64,000 nucleotides of DNA from Gibbula magus. Taxonomy: Eukaryota > Mollusca > Gastropoda > Trochida > Trochidae. The stretch spans positions 53,806,431 to 53,870,430 of the forward strand of contig OW388296.1 of the NCBI GenBank assembly GCA_936450465.1. Reading direction: 5' to 3'. The translations under genes and the position numbers were made by a program. Below, in pieces: positions 46,551 through 59,675 of this stretch. The notes under the pieces are model-generated. The model had not been told where the DNA came from. It worked only from the letters and a program-made list of their open reading frames with translations, and searched no databases. Within the stretch, counting starts at the first letter, position 1. Every line of letters starts with the position of its first letter.

Positions 46551-47131
46551 TAAATCTACTATTATATTATTCATAAACATATATATTCCCGAATGTTTAT
46601 AGGTGTATATGGTGGAACACTTTAAAGAATTGTAAAAAATAATTTGAAAGATCTTACTACTCCAATAACCCACTCTGTCCATCAAGTTAGTTCCAACGAA
46701 TCCTGTAGAAATTAGGGTATTTCTTCTGTAGGGAAAGTAAGAAACTAACAAGCAAGAAAAAATGAAAGTGATTCGATGGATAAACAAATTTGGTGGAAAC
46801 AATATCAGAATTATGTGCAAAATAGATCGGCAAAATTTACTTGTCATTCAATTATCATCGAGGATGTCATTCATTATGATGATCTGAATGATGTTGTTAC
46901 AGTAGTAACCATGAATTATAGCAAGTATCGATTCTAGTGACGATGAAAACATACTGAGATAAACACTAAGATTAGGTCATTAAAATTAGTCATTTTGAAT
47001 TGTTTAAGAAGTTTGAAATGAATGTGCCTGACTGGTTCAGTTAATGAAATGTTTTTTTAATGTATGTTAAGTAAAGGCTTATTGAAAAACAGTGCATTGT
47101 GTAATCAATGTCTCTTTGACTTCAATATTAT
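46551..47131. other. No gene seen
   Basis: AT-rich sequence; short frames only. Confidence 0.4.
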
Positions 47132-47570
47132 TTATTTCCCCTCTTTACCATGCAGATGATTCTGACGACATAAGAACAAGCTCATTCTTCTAGGGTCTAT
47201 GGTAGGCCTGGAAATCCCTGAGTCATTTGTTTTATAGTCCCATTTACTATCATTATATATGAGGAAATCTAATGTGGATAAATAAAATATGAATTGGATA
47301 ATGCAATCTTCTGCAACCAAAGTAAACTGCCAGGCAAAAGAAAGAACTCACCTCAGCTGGTTTCGATTAATTAAATGAGGTGAGATGGTTACGTGATCTC
47401 GGACGAAACTTTTGTGAACATAGGACTTCAGGGAAGTAGTGGACACGGTTCTGCGGTGAATATACCCGTTCAGTGTACTATAGCTTGTCTTTTTGGAGAC
47501 TATGGGTATCCACAGGGGCGTGTATCGCTTATAAACAGCGTTTGAAAGACATATACCTATATTCAATGTA
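47132..47570 (-). pseudogene. Decayed propeller exon
   Basis: Two broken minus-strand frames resemble the 28-kb propeller. 47320-47132 contains PTIDPRRMSLFLCRQ, against LAIDPYSKSLFVCRR there. 47566-47348 contains KKTSYSTLNG, against SVTSYSFLES. Stops and frame changes separate them. It is a remnant of another family member, or of the exon interrupted by the retrotransposon block, although overlapping coverage with the 54.4-kb remnant favours a separate copy. Confidence 0.45.
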
Positions 47571-48099
47571 GACCCTACCCTATTACTATATACAAAGGAA
47601 AGGGGTGTAACGACGAAACCACCCCATGCTCATGCTCATTCAAAGTCATATTTCGCATCAAAAACAATTTACAGAACAGTCGATGACAACGATGCGAAAG
47701 CAAAATGATTTCCCTACAAAATGAGCTATAAATGGTCACAATCGGATCATTATTTCAAAAGCTATATGACAAGACAGTCCGTACATGTATATCGCTACAA
47801 ACTCACCTTTTAAAATCTTTAATTAATTCGACTATACCAATGTCGACTGTACTACGGCATTTTGTCTCAAATCATATTTCATTACATTCTTCAGACAATT
47901 TGATATATTCTGTTTAATCAAAACAATGTGTACTGATACATTAAATATCTTACAAAATATATTTAATGAATATGATGTAGTTGTCTGTAATGCCAAAAGA
48001 ATAGCATCTAAAGGGTGTTTTTCAGCCGTTTGTAGAAAGAAATGAGTTATATAAATATGTAAACAAGTTTACTGCCAGTGTGATAATGTACTATATTTC
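47571..48099. other. No gene seen
   Basis: AT-rich sequence with no supportable features. Confidence 0.4.
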
Positions 48100-49860
48100 A
48101 GAACTACAAACTGGCCATCCTCTGGACCACTGTTGCTGATATTCACATACATTCAGCCCGAACACTCTCCTGTCTATGATAATGCAGAAGTTACAGGGAT
48201 GGACAAGTTGGAAGACAACTCTGTCATATCATACATGACTATGGTGAGGCGAGTAAATTCATCCTGTGTGGAGATTTCAACGCCGGAACATGAAGTCGAC
48301 TTTAGCATAAATAATGAGACTGACTATTTACCTATTTGGGGTTACTATAAATCCGACACTTTCTCTCTACCTCCTATGTCATGTGATACACAAACCAATA
48401 ATTATGGCAGATCATTAAACGATTTATGCAAAATATTTGCTTTTCATATTGTAAATTGTAGAACTAAGTCTAATAGAACCGGAGACTATACATTTGTCTC
48501 CCATACTGGGTGTAGTACAGTTGACTGTTTTATTGTGTCATCTAATATTTTCTCTTCGGTTTCCGATTTGGCGGTTCTTACAGAACCGAGTCTGATCATC
48601 TGCCAGTTCTATGTAGCTTAGAAAATATTCTTATACCAGATCTAGAGAGACAAAACGTTACAAATAACAACGGGTGTATTGTTCTTACTCCTGTACAGGT
48701 TTCCAAAAGGTAGAATTACATTGTACCAGGAATATGTCTGTAGCAAAGAATGCAGTTATATGTTTGACGATTTTATATCAACTTTACACACGGATGTAAC
48801 TCTGCAGTAAAGATTTTACTGATTTATTAGGATATGTCAGGAGCAGTATGTAGATGGTCTAGAAATGTAAACTGTAAACAGCAACTGTTATGGTTTGATG
48901 AAGATTGTTGTCAACTTAAATCAAAGAAATAGAAGCTTTTAAATCGATTCAGGTCATTAGACGTGACTCCAACTTCAAGAAACAGATATCTGCAAAATCT
49001 GATTTTAAAAAGACATATGCATATGCATATGAGTCAGAAATTGAATGAAGCGGCGAATATGAGTGATTGTAAAGAGTTTTGGAAAACTAGTAAGAACAAT
49101 CTAACAGAGCAGGCAAATCGTTCCCTTGATGTTTGGTTTCAGTATTCTAAGGACGAATTGAATCCATCATTTGCCAGAGACATAAATGAATTTGACAAAT
49201 CTGTCAATGACTGTTTAGATTCGCATTCATGTCAGCAATGTATTGATACATATTTAGTGATCATCTCCTGTCTGGCTAAATCACTGAACGTTAAATGGTT
49301 TTCTAAACCCTTCTCTTAAGCAACTATTTAATAAACTATAAGATTCTGGGGTCTTTCCAGATTCCTGGAACATAAGAATGATTATCTCTCTTTCTAAAGC
49401 TGGAAATATTTTATAAAACAGGTAATGGAGTCACAAAATGTTTTAAAACATCTTCTTTTGTGCTGTGTCCTGTCCTATTATAGTTTTCATAAATGAACTT
49501 GTAACTGAAATGTATGATGAATGTGATTATGGAGTCTTTATTTCACAGGATATAGTGCTATTACTATTTGCAGATGATATTGCTTTATTGTCATTTTCAG
49601 TTAGCGGCCTCCAAAAACAGTTAAATGTTCTCCAGTCATATTGTGAGAAATGGGGCTTTGAAATAAAACTGGAAAAGACAGGTGTTATTGTTTTTCGAAA
49701 CGGTGGTATACTCAATAAATTTAAAAAAATGAACACTTTGCAATAAAGCAGTACATATCGATTCTTACTAAAAGTACTTGGGAATGATTGTATCATCTAG
49801 ATTGTAATGGTCGACAGCCTGTAAAAAGCTGGCGTTGCAAGCATCTAGACCTTCGAGTGT
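48100..49860 (+). pseudogene. LINE-A: truncated non-LTR retrotransposon
   Basis: 48133-48621 encodes the C-terminal half of an endonuclease (NNYGRSLNDLCKIF ... STVDCFIVSS). 48900-49319 is the linker before the reverse transcriptase. 49465-49746 keeps the catalytic LFADDIALL box (FADD at 49567-49578) and a downstream LEKTGVIVFRNGG motif. The fingers and part of the palm are missing between 49320 and 49460. 5'-truncated, frameshifted, no 3' end of its own: it stops at a junction with LINE-B near 49860. Confidence 0.85.
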
Positions 49861-50296
49861 ACCTTTGCGAAATTCGTTAAGGATAAGTGGAGTGCAGGAG
49901 ACAGAGGGCGAAGACATTCAGAAGGTGACTCTGAACGTACTGAAGAAAGTAAACAAAGACATCTCCATAACAGTCATAGACAGGTGCCACCGGGTGGGAA
50001 GACCAGGACAAGGAAGGAGGAGACAGATCATTTTCAAGTTTGTGAGTCACATGGACAAAGACGGTATGTACACCTACAGACGGAAGCTACGAAACAAGAT
50101 GGAAGTTGTGTTCATCAATGAAGATCTGACACAAACCTGTAGCAAATTATTCAAGATGTCACGAGATCTCAAGAAGTCGAGATGGATCGAGAACACCTCG
50201 ACCAAGGATGGGCGCATTTTTGTGTTAGAACAGCCTGAAGGAGCAGTGCGCCAGATTCATTGTAAGGAGGACTTAAACAAGTATGTGCATGCGTGA
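49861..50296 (+). pseudogene. LINE ORF1-like RNA-binding protein, 5'-truncated (LINE-B)
   Basis: The frame encodes an L1-ORF1p-like domain (NSLRISGVQETEGED, IDRCHRVGRPGQ, FINEDLT) ending at 50296. ORF1 proteins of this kind bind RNA and chaperone target-primed reverse transcription. The frame continues upstream without a stop into LINE-A residues (CKKLALQAS), so it begins as a chimera with no start codon of its own. Whether it belongs to the 2A-bearing ORF2 490 bp downstream or to a separate element is unclear. Confidence 0.7.
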
Positions 50297-50786
50297 TGTG
50301 TGGTACTGTGTGTTTTGATTTCGAACAAAGTGTAAGTACCATCAATCAAACTATTACTCATAATGTGATGCTCCAATTTGATCAAAGTTTGCTTCATTCA
50401 TTGTATATAATTATTGTTAACCGCCTCTTGTATATATTATTTTATATCCACACAAGCCCCCTATTTTTCTATGTTGTTCCTTTCAAATGTTGTTATTATC
50501 TCCCTATTACTTTCACTTCAAACTGTATTTTCCTCATCTCTATCTTTGTCAATCTACATCATTGTTGAAAGTTATCTCACTAGATCTGCACTTCCATTAA
50601 AAATAATTTGAAAAGAAATTGTAATGTTTTACAGGGAACAAACCCGATAATCATGTCACACACGGCTTTCTCTGTTTTCACTTTATTAGATGGGTAACGA
50701 TATAGTTCAACTTCGTGTGACAATCGGGTTATTTCATTGTAAAACAACAAATTATAAGCACTTCAGCAAATCATTTCAATCACTAA

Positions 50787-53700
50787 ATGTATGTTACAAG
50801 TCTCTATTGTGGTTTATTGTATGTGAGTTATATTACACGAGTGTTCTCTTGTCAGTGTCATGTAGAGCAAGCATTGTGGCAGCTTTCCTCTGTACAAAGT
50901 CAGTTTCGTAATACTAACATCACCATTACGCTTCTATTGTTACTCAAGCTTGCTGGTGATATTGAGTCAAATCCAGGCCCGCAATCACATGGCTTTCATG
51001 ACAATAATCTTACGATATTTCATTTAAATACTAGAAGTGTAAGAAGCAAACTTGACCACCTTAGCGAGTATCGTTCAGATAATCACATTATTGGTTACAA
51101 ATATACTTGCCTAGTAAGCCATTAATTGTTTGCTTAGCATACAGACCTGAATATAATTCCTCAGTTTTTTGGGAAATATTAGACATAAGTATTGAAAATG
51201 CTCTGGATATTTCAAGCCGAATAATGGTAATAGGTGATTTAAATGCCGATCTGCTGTCTTGTAGAGGTAATCACGTTAAAGATAAAATGTTAACCAAGAA
51301 TTTACATAATATTATAAATGAGCCTACTAGGGTAACACAACACTCAAGCGCTTTGCTGGACCCAATCATAATTAGTGAATATATTGATACAGTAGTAGAT
51401 TGTGGAGTTATTGAGTTTGGCAGATCAATAAGTGATCACAAAGGCACTTATGTGACATTAACTACTCCAATAAATACACAAATGGCATATACTAGAGATG
51501 TATTATGTTATAAGCAAGGTGATTATACTTCTCTAAATGCACTTATCAATGAGACAAACTGGAATGAATTGTTCACAAATTGCCAAGATGTTAATCAAGC
51601 TTGTGAAATATTTTACCATACATTTAATGTATTTCTAAAATCTTGCGTCCCTACGAGGAAAGTGACTATAAGACCAAATGATAAACCGTGGTTTGACTCA
51701 ACTTTAAGAAGGGAATGCAGAAAAAGAGACCGATTACTTAGAAAAGTCAGAAGAACAAAAGTATCTGTAGATATTACAAACTTAAAAAAAGGTCAACAAT
51801 ATGAAGTATTATGCAAAAGAAATGTTTTATGCTAATGTTGACAATTTTCTTCTTGACTCATATCTTGAGAATAAGTGTTCGTATTGGAAAATTCTACGGT
51901 GCTTAGTGAAACAATCCGGCTGGAGTACCTGCATTCCTCCTCTTAAAGTTAGCAATGATCATGACAGTCCATCCTGTTTCTCTGATTGTGAAAAAGCAGA
52001 AACACTGGATGAATATTTTCAATCAATTACAACGTTAGATGATAATAATGCAATGTTACCATGTTTTCAATAAACGAACAGGCGCAATTTTTTACACATT
52101 AACTATTCCAAATTTGAAACTGAAGATATCATTAGATGTTTACCCGTGAAGAAAGCGTCTGGTCCTGATAAAATAAGTCATCAACTATTGAAACATGTTG
52201 TATATTCAATAAGTAACGTAAGTTATGTTTATTGTTCAACATGTCTTTACAAAACGGTGTGTATCCAGCTGAGTGGAAGGTAGCCAATATTATGCCACTT
52301 TTCAAAAAGGCGATTCAACTGTAGCTTCTAACTATAAACCCATATCTTTGATAAGTTGTGTCGGTAAAGTGTTTGAAAGAGTTGTTTTTAAGCATCTGTT
52401 TAATTACTTTCATACTAATAAACTACTGTATAAATATCAGGCTGGTTTTCAGCCAGGACATTCCACTGTCCACCAATTAATAGAAATATATCATAAGGTA
52501 TGTGAATCGTTAGATAGCAAAGAAAAACTATGCATGGTATTCTGTGATGTATCAAAAGCATTTGATCCTGTTTGGCACAGAGGTTAATTGTTAAAACTTG
52601 AAAGTTATGGAATAAGTGGGCAGATGTAGGGATGGTTAGGTAGTTACATAACTGACAGAAGTCAAAGGGTATTTGTCAATGGATCATTTTCCAAGCGGAG
52701 AAAACTAAGTGCTGGTGTCCCGAAGGGGGCAGTGCTTGGCCCATTTTTATTCATAGTATACATCAATGACATAGCAGATGAATTAGATTGTTTAACGCGC
52801 TTGTTTGCTGACGACTCGTCTCTTGGTTACTATTCACCAGATAATAAACTTATTGAATTGAACCTAAATGCAAATTTAAACAAGCTAAATATCTGGGGTA
52901 AAAAGTGGTTAATAAAGTACAATCCTGATAAGACTGAAGCTCTACTATTCTCGATGAAACATGAAACTGATTTACCACATCTTTATTTTGAAGAAGTTAA
53001 AAGTGTTGATAATCATAAGCATCTTTGAGTCATTCTTGCCAATAATGGAAAATGGGCAGAACATCTTCAAATTATGATACAAAAAGTTTCAAAAATGGTC
53101 ACCTCAATGCGACTTTTAAAATATGTATTGTGAAGGGATACTGTCAGTAAGATCTACATTATGTTCATTCGCCCACATCTTGAATACGCATGCGAAGTTT
53201 GGGACGGGTGTACCCTTGAACAGATTAGAAAACTAGAACAGATTCAATTACAAGCAGCAAGGATAGTTACTGGTTTACCTAAATATACTTCACATAGATA
53301 TCTCTATTATGAAACTGGTTGGGAAACGTTACAAGAACGTAGAAAAAGACGAAAATTATGTTTAATGTATAAAATTCAAAATGAAATGGCCCCTTTATAT
53401 CTGACCGAACTGCTACCAAATAATGTTGGTTCAAAATCAAATTATAAACTAAGGAACTCAAACAATTTATCAACTCCTGTCTCAAGACTCAAACATTCAA
53501 AAGAATCCTTTTTTCCCATCTACAATAAGCTTATAGAACAACTTACCAACCACTGTTCGTAATTCAAATATCTCAGTATTTAAATCATTTATACGTGATA
53601 ATATTGTACATGCACCAACATATTATTCGTGCTGTAAAAGAAATTTGAATATATTCCATACCAAGTTGCGATATTCTGTTAGTTGTTTAAACTTTGATTT

Positions 53701-54208
53701 ATATAAAGTTGCAATTAAAAGTGACCCTGAATGTGTTTGAATGTCCATTGTATAAACGACAAAGAGTAAATTTCATATCATCTTTAAAGCTCATTTGTAG
53801 ATTAGCGGGTATTCCACTAAACCATAAGCTTTTGTTAGAAGGAAGTGCAGATCTATCACCATGTCAAAACACAAATGTATTTAAGTGAGTACAATCGTTC
53901 ATTAGTGAGACAAAAAGATTTGTATAACATAAGATTAGTTTTCTGTATTATGTCTTTATTCTTCTTTCACTGCTTTCAATTATGTCTCTCTGTCAAAAAA
54001 CTGTAAATTCACTATATACATATCAAGGAGAAGGTAATCTAAGTTGGAGAACTTGTTCCTAATCCTTTTCTTATTGAATAAAATATGTTTAAACCAAACC
54101 TTTGATGATGGATTTCTTAATGCTCCTAAAATGCAGTTGTAGTGTTATGGATTGAAACCTCGGAGACAAGGGAAGATGAATATAAAGTATTGAAGTATTG
54201 AAGTATAT
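50787..54208 (+). pseudogene. LINE-B ORF2: 2A peptide, endonuclease and reverse transcriptase (jockey/CR1-like)
   Basis: In order: a hydrophobic N-terminal stretch and 2A-like peptide; endonuclease start (IFHLNTRSVRSKLDHL, 51016-51063); two internal deletions around 51065-51110; endonuclease end with GDLNAD and SDHKGTYV (51107-51835); reverse transcriptase pieces YKPISLISCVGKVFERV and FCDVSKAFDPVWH (52273-52587), FADDSS (52804) and RPHLEYACEVWDG (53161-53562); a C-terminal CPLYKRQR segment (53694-53888). Many frameshifts and stops make it inactive. The 3' end is probably the TATTGAAG-type tail at 54186-54208. The clade is inferred from motif style. Confidence 0.88.
50922..50981 (+). other. 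2A-like ribosome-skipping peptide in LINE-B
   Basis: The frame reads LLLLLKLAGDIESNPGP, a full D-x-E-x-N-P-G-P consensus (Asp codon 50958, final Pro codon 50979-50981) behind a leucine-rich lead. The endonuclease begins about 12 residues later. In 2A elements the ribosome releases the peptide at Gly and resumes at Pro, giving two products from one frame. Confidence 0.9.
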
Positions 54209-54375
54209 AAAGACTTGTTGGTCAACCATATTTTGTATGTACAAGCGTTATCAATTTATAAAAATAATGAAAATTAACCAATATATATGCTATGTTTGAA
54301 TAATTTCTCAACGATATAAAATTTAAAATTTGGCAGAGACTTGGATGGTAACGCTCACTACGACAGTAATAAATC

Positions 54376-56051
54376 GGTTGAATCGGATGAAGTTGTAGCC
54401 TGTCACTGATTGGTTATCGTTAACCAAAAAAGAGACTTTTCTTCACAAGATCTGTTTTTATCAACTGAACTCTTCCTCGACCTGAGTCAACTGCGGAATC
54501 CTGAGCTGAAAAAGATGTAAAGAGATTATTGAACGAGCAAGTGGGACATTTGACGTTGCAGAGACGAGTGTGAATTGTTTTATAACCCGGTTGAGAGCGA
54601 GGGTTTAACAACAAATTGCACGGATTTTGCAGAAGTCTTTTTGAATGGTTTTGTGGTTAATTTTTTTAATTTAATTTGAATAATGTATAATTAGTCTTGA
54701 AATGACCAATTCCTGCGGGCGTACGCGTGTTACAGTGATATACCGATACTTTCTAGTATATGACGTAACTGATGATACAATTGGGGAAGCTGTGAACAGA
54801 CGGTGATTGCTTTGTAAAAGGGGTATTTAATCCGAAATCTGCTTCTACTTGGGGAAATTTTCATTTGATTATTAAGAGAATAATATATATATATTTTGAA
54901 ATCTGAACACATATCATATTGCACAAGTACATCTTGAATTATGGAATCATAAATCAATTTATTTAGACTGTTTTCGAAATAAAATGTAAAATGTAAATTG
55001 TTATTCAACACATATTCATGTTCAAGATGGTAATATTGTTGCATCCCTACATTGCACTTGTTACACACAATAAAGTCATTTCATTTTTACTTTACAGTTT
55101 GGTAAACTTGCATAAAAGTCCAATGATTGTCTCAGTGGCGCATTTTGTACAGAAACGACAACAAACGACTACATTTTACATACTCGACTGTTTCACACAA
55201 ACCGCCCCCTTTGTCCTCGTTGAAACAATTTTCGAACAGTTACCATATTTTTGGATGTTTTGAAAATCGCATCGCTAAAAATAGAAAAGAAAATGTTTTT
55301 CAAAATTGTTAACACTCCATTTCGGGATGATATATTTGACTGTTTATGAAAACAATATACAATGTAAAAGGAATCACCAGTATGGTTTGATCATAAACAT
55401 TAACATATATATTCCGATATTCCGACCTTGACTCAAGGTCATGGTTAAAGATCAACTTCTTTGTACCAATTGCACACGAAGGTTTACAGATTGAAGTTGC
55501 TTCTTACACGTTTTCTGCTAAACTGTATGTATATATTTGAATTATATATTATATATATCCGAAAGTTGTTATTACCATAAAGCCGTAGATTCTGTAAATT
55601 TCTCGTTTCCAAATTCTCAACTTTGAGCAGATATACGCTTAGATTATAACAATTACCATCCTTAGATGATAACAGTCGATTGACTAAAGACAAAGTTATA
55701 AGATGCAGAATATAACTCTTTCCTTTAGACAACGTGTTATAAGACATTGTTCATCTGATGACATCCAGCTGGTTAAAGTGCCTGAATGCAACACTGTTAA
55801 AAACACCATTTTTGAGGAAAATTTACCTTGATATAGTTTAATCTGGTGACTTCAGAAGGCAAGTTGGTCAAATCTCCATATCCACTGGTAAGCATGCACT
55901 TCATCTGAGGGACCTGGTACCCACAGAGATCTGATCCGACAGTACGGCAGCATTGCCACCTGCATAGTTCTGGACCAGTGGGTTGTTGGATCCAGCAGAA
56001 CACGTGTCCATACCAGAGTTGGAACAAGACGATAAGGGCAACCACGTGCAT
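54376..56051 (-). pseudogene. Copy C of the signal-peptide / propeller family
   Basis: Three segments in order on the minus strand. The signal-peptide exon 56051-55827 (75 codons, donor AAG|GTAAAT) is 69/75 identical to copy A. Exon 55274-55184 has the same length (91 nt), phases and GNCS motif as 29412-29322 in the 27.8-kb gene. The third exon starts at 54505 (TQDSAVDSGRGRVQLI) and aligns with the propeller exon there, but an extra T frameshifts it into a stop at 54420, and homology ends near 54375. The block 54.4-55.5 kb parallels 28.5-29.9 kb, introns included. A possible LRR-like exon (NLQNLRLYGNNNF) lies near 55570-55650 but its splice sites are not convincing. Whether the signal exon and the propeller exons ever formed one transcript is uncertain. 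Confidence 0.65.
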
Positions 56052-56279
56052 GTTGGTCTGGCGGGTTACCCTTCACCGGATTCCACTGTGAATTTGGCAT
56101 AATGATCCATGTGCAATTATTTGTCTTGCTCACCTTTAGATTATACCAAAATGTGATATATATACGACTAAAATAGATAAACCAGTTTGGTTTTGTGTAG
56201 TTTGACCTTGTTACAATATGGCAAAGTGCTACCAAGCATGAAACATTGTCGTTTTTTTTTTTAGCCCCCTATCCCTCCC

Positions 56280-56336
56280 CTGCAAACACCCCCCCCCCCC
56301 CACATATATATGTATATATATATATATATATATATA
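56280..56336. repeat. C-tract and (TA)n
   Basis: A run of about 13 C followed by CACATATATATG and a short TA repeat. Confidence 0.9.
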
Positions 56337-56449
56337 CAGTTACATATAATATACATTGAATATTAAGTCTTTTAACAGCAAATTAAATACCGAAATATTT
56401 CAACAATAGTTCAGAAACCTTTCAGCTGTTTTCTAAAAAAAAATTACTT

Positions 56450-56665
56450 TGGAGTTGATATTTGACATCTTACCTCGAGTGAATGCCTAGAATCATCTAA
56501 TAGAAAATTGAGAACATATGGAAAAGATACACACACATATATCTACAAATATCTAGTACACATTCCATGCAAAGACGCTTTATCATAGGTTATGTTATAC
56601 CTTTGAGTCCAATTGAGTGTGAAATATATCACTACTGTGCATTTCAATATGCCGGAATGCAATCT
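56450..56665. repeat. Segmental duplicate of 46300-46550
   Basis: See the 46.3-kb entry. Here the segment lies about 400 bp from the signal-peptide exon with no transposon between. Confidence 0.65.
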
Positions 56666-58786
56666 TGATATGCTGATGATATGAGTACAGAAGATAATTA
56701 ATCGTAAATTCCATCATTAGAAGTGTATCATTTCATTATCTATACCATATAAACAGTTTATATATTCCCCAAAACATATATACAACTATGTTTTGGACGA
56801 TCATTAAGGGTTAAAACATATTTTGAACATATGGCGATTGGTATCCTTTTAATGTTTTGAAAAAATGTATTTAAAAACATAACATACTCAATTGCTCTTT
56901 AAACATCATGATTTGACAAGCTATACAGTGAAGACAATGTTTACTCCTTGATGTGTAAACGTTTGCAAACGGAATTTAACATTCTAAGAAGACATATCCT
57001 ATAGAGAGTATTGAAGACGGCCTGACAAGCAGAGAGGAAGATGAGCACTTATCACTCACACGCCATCAGAAATCAACAGTATCGATCATTACAGTAGAAA
57101 ACCATCACCGTAGTTTGTACTATCCGTAGCCTACTTAATTTGGAATTTTTATAAGAGCAAGCAGAACCTATAACTAAGTGCCAAAAGGACACAAAATACA
57201 GCCATTGGCTCTGTAGCTCAGGTATTGCATTATTTGTTATGTCTAAGACTAACCTATCACATTAGAAGGCATTGTCCATGCATGTTATATCTCTATTACT
57301 GTTCAGTCAGTCAGGAAATTTACAAATCCATATTTGTATGTGTTTACAAAATATTATCCTAGATCTTTGCATTCAAATGGAGATATAACAAGTAGATTTC
57401 AAAGGTGTGGGTTATATTATTTTGTTTCACAGGTATTCTAAAAATGGCTTATATCCCCAGAAAGGTCCCCACTCATTCCCATTCTCATCCTCCTCTCTCT
57501 GACCTTATACCCCCATTTAATTTGGAAGGACCCTATACTCTTTCCCCCTCAACCCAACCTCCCCCACCCCTCCACCCCTCCACACATACACACATCTATG
57601 CAATACCATCCGGTCAACATGAGGTTTCATTTAGCTCTAAACATGATCTACAACTGCATACCAAAAGGTTTTTCACCTACTTGTGTAATTCAGTGCACAC
57701 ACGTGTTATGTGGCATGTCTTTGAAGGATCGTATCAACACGGAAACTAAGCCGATCAATTTGTATTTTTGTATTATGAGAAGATAGTTGAGTGTTCCATA
57801 ACATAATCTGAGTTAATGCTTCATATGAAAACAGTAACAGTTTGGACAGCTCTTTGAAATGACCAGGGGTCATTCTTTTCAAAACTACAGTTTTTATTTT
57901 CTTCTGTAAATATTCAGTAAGCTATCAACAAAAACACACATCCACATACATATTCTCTTATACTCATTGAAAGTATTTGTGATGAAAATGTTCACATTTA
58001 TAGTCGAAATAAAAACTTTAATTCGAAAATTAATGAAATTTGAATGTTTTCTGTCTACGTCATTATGCCAATATTATCACTGGATACGTTTGAAATGATA
58101 ATTTTACTTAGGGACAGATTCATCTCCATTACACATGTACATATGATGCAATTTTAATGACGTTGCAATGAACTCATGAGAACCAAGTGAACAAACTTGG
58201 ATCCCTAGCTACACGATTCTGTCATCTATATATATTTGATATTAAATTTTAAAAAGTTGAAATTTCAACTACACATGACTAGCATATGCTAGCTGTGCCT
58301 GCCGTAATTCATCTTATAAATCATTCAACTTGAGAATGTACCGTGAACCGTCTGTATGCTGATAAAGTAACAGCTTGAGAGCAATGAATGTCAATCATAT
58401 CACATATATCTTGAATCCTATCAGTATCATATTGATGAGGTAAACCTGACAACTAAACTATATTAGAGACAGAAAGTCAACGTACGCAGATGCAACATGT
58501 GTAGTTTGGGCATCGCCTGGTACCTCATCGGGTAATGATTTCAATATTTACGTATTTTTCGCGGCAATGTTTCATGCTGGCGCTTTAATTATAATTTATC
58601 GTTATCTTAGAACTGAAAAAAATCAACAATATGACATAATTATTTCATAAAATAATATATATAAACATAACATCAACATAAACTTGACTAGATTTGGTGC
58701 GCATTTGCATGGATAACATCATAGGATAAATAGAATGTATCTGTACTTAAATAACATGTTCATTTGATTTATGATGTAGAGACGTT
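56666..58786. other. No gene seen
   Basis: The frame at 57405-57749 is Pro/His/Ser-rich low complexity from a C-rich stretch and shows no domain. The first exon of the 59.7-kb gene may lie here but could not be picked out. Confidence 0.4.
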
Positions 58787-59375
58787 ATATAAACTCATGG
58801 GCAAAAGAAAGTATATATTCTTTTCAACAGAGTCAAACACAAAATATTTCTGCTGGATAAACTCGGTTTTGAATGTTTGTGATGAGGATATATCTCGTTA
58901 AGAGATATACACAATTTCATTCATGAGGGTATGATACTTAATATTTTATATCTGTTCAAGCATACACAGGGTGCTGAAATAGCTATTTCAAAAGGTATTT
59001 TGGGAAATAATTTTGTGTATTTAAGGTAAAATTTTATGAATTTTGGAAATTATGTTAGTAGAAGATGGTATCGACATAATGCACCTCCTTTGACTTTAAA
59101 TCAATGACGCATCGTTGCAGTAGGACGTAAAAAAACAAGCCAGAAAGCCATATTTCACTCCCCTATCTCGCCTGGTTACGGAAATTCTATAACGACGATT
59201 TTTAAAAAAGCCGTGTTTTTCAGAATTATGAACAGATTACGTTTCAAAATTTACAGACAAAGTTAGTTTGCTTTTAGAGACATGGTGTAACTATGTTTCA
59301 ATCGTGTTCATCACTCACTGACTAAAATATCTTGCATTGTTGTACCTATACTTTCTTTTGCCCGTGAGTTTATAT
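58787..59375. mobile_element. TIR element with 28-bp ends
   Basis: The left end TATAAACTCATGGGCAAAAG and the right end, whose complement reads TATAAACTCACGGGCAAAAG, continue for about eight more matching bases. 589 bp, non-coding; a related older copy lies at 5019-5610. Flanks are TA-rich, so the duplication length cannot be fixed. Confidence 0.85.
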
Positions 59376-59675
59376 TGTTTCTCGTGGCTGTTTCATGGAA
59401 AAACATGGTATAAGCAAAACTAGATTAGCCAATCTCTTAGTTTATATATCATGTTCAACTTAATGTCTCTTTAATTTTCTTAATGAATATATCAGGTGCG
59501 TTTTTATATATTGCTTGCCAGAATCATGATAGCATAATTTACCATATGAGTGAACATGTCACACTTAAAGAATTTCCCTAATAGACAAACTAAGTCTGTG
59601 TCACATATAACAGTTTATAACAGAAATAAAACATAATAGAACACACTTAAATGTTCCTCCATTGTTTATTTACAG

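Noticed and set aside
57405..57749. Pro/His-rich 114-residue frame as a gene or first exon of the 59.7-kb gene
   Set aside because: Low-complexity C-rich DNA, no signal peptide of good form and no donor in the phase required by exon 59676.
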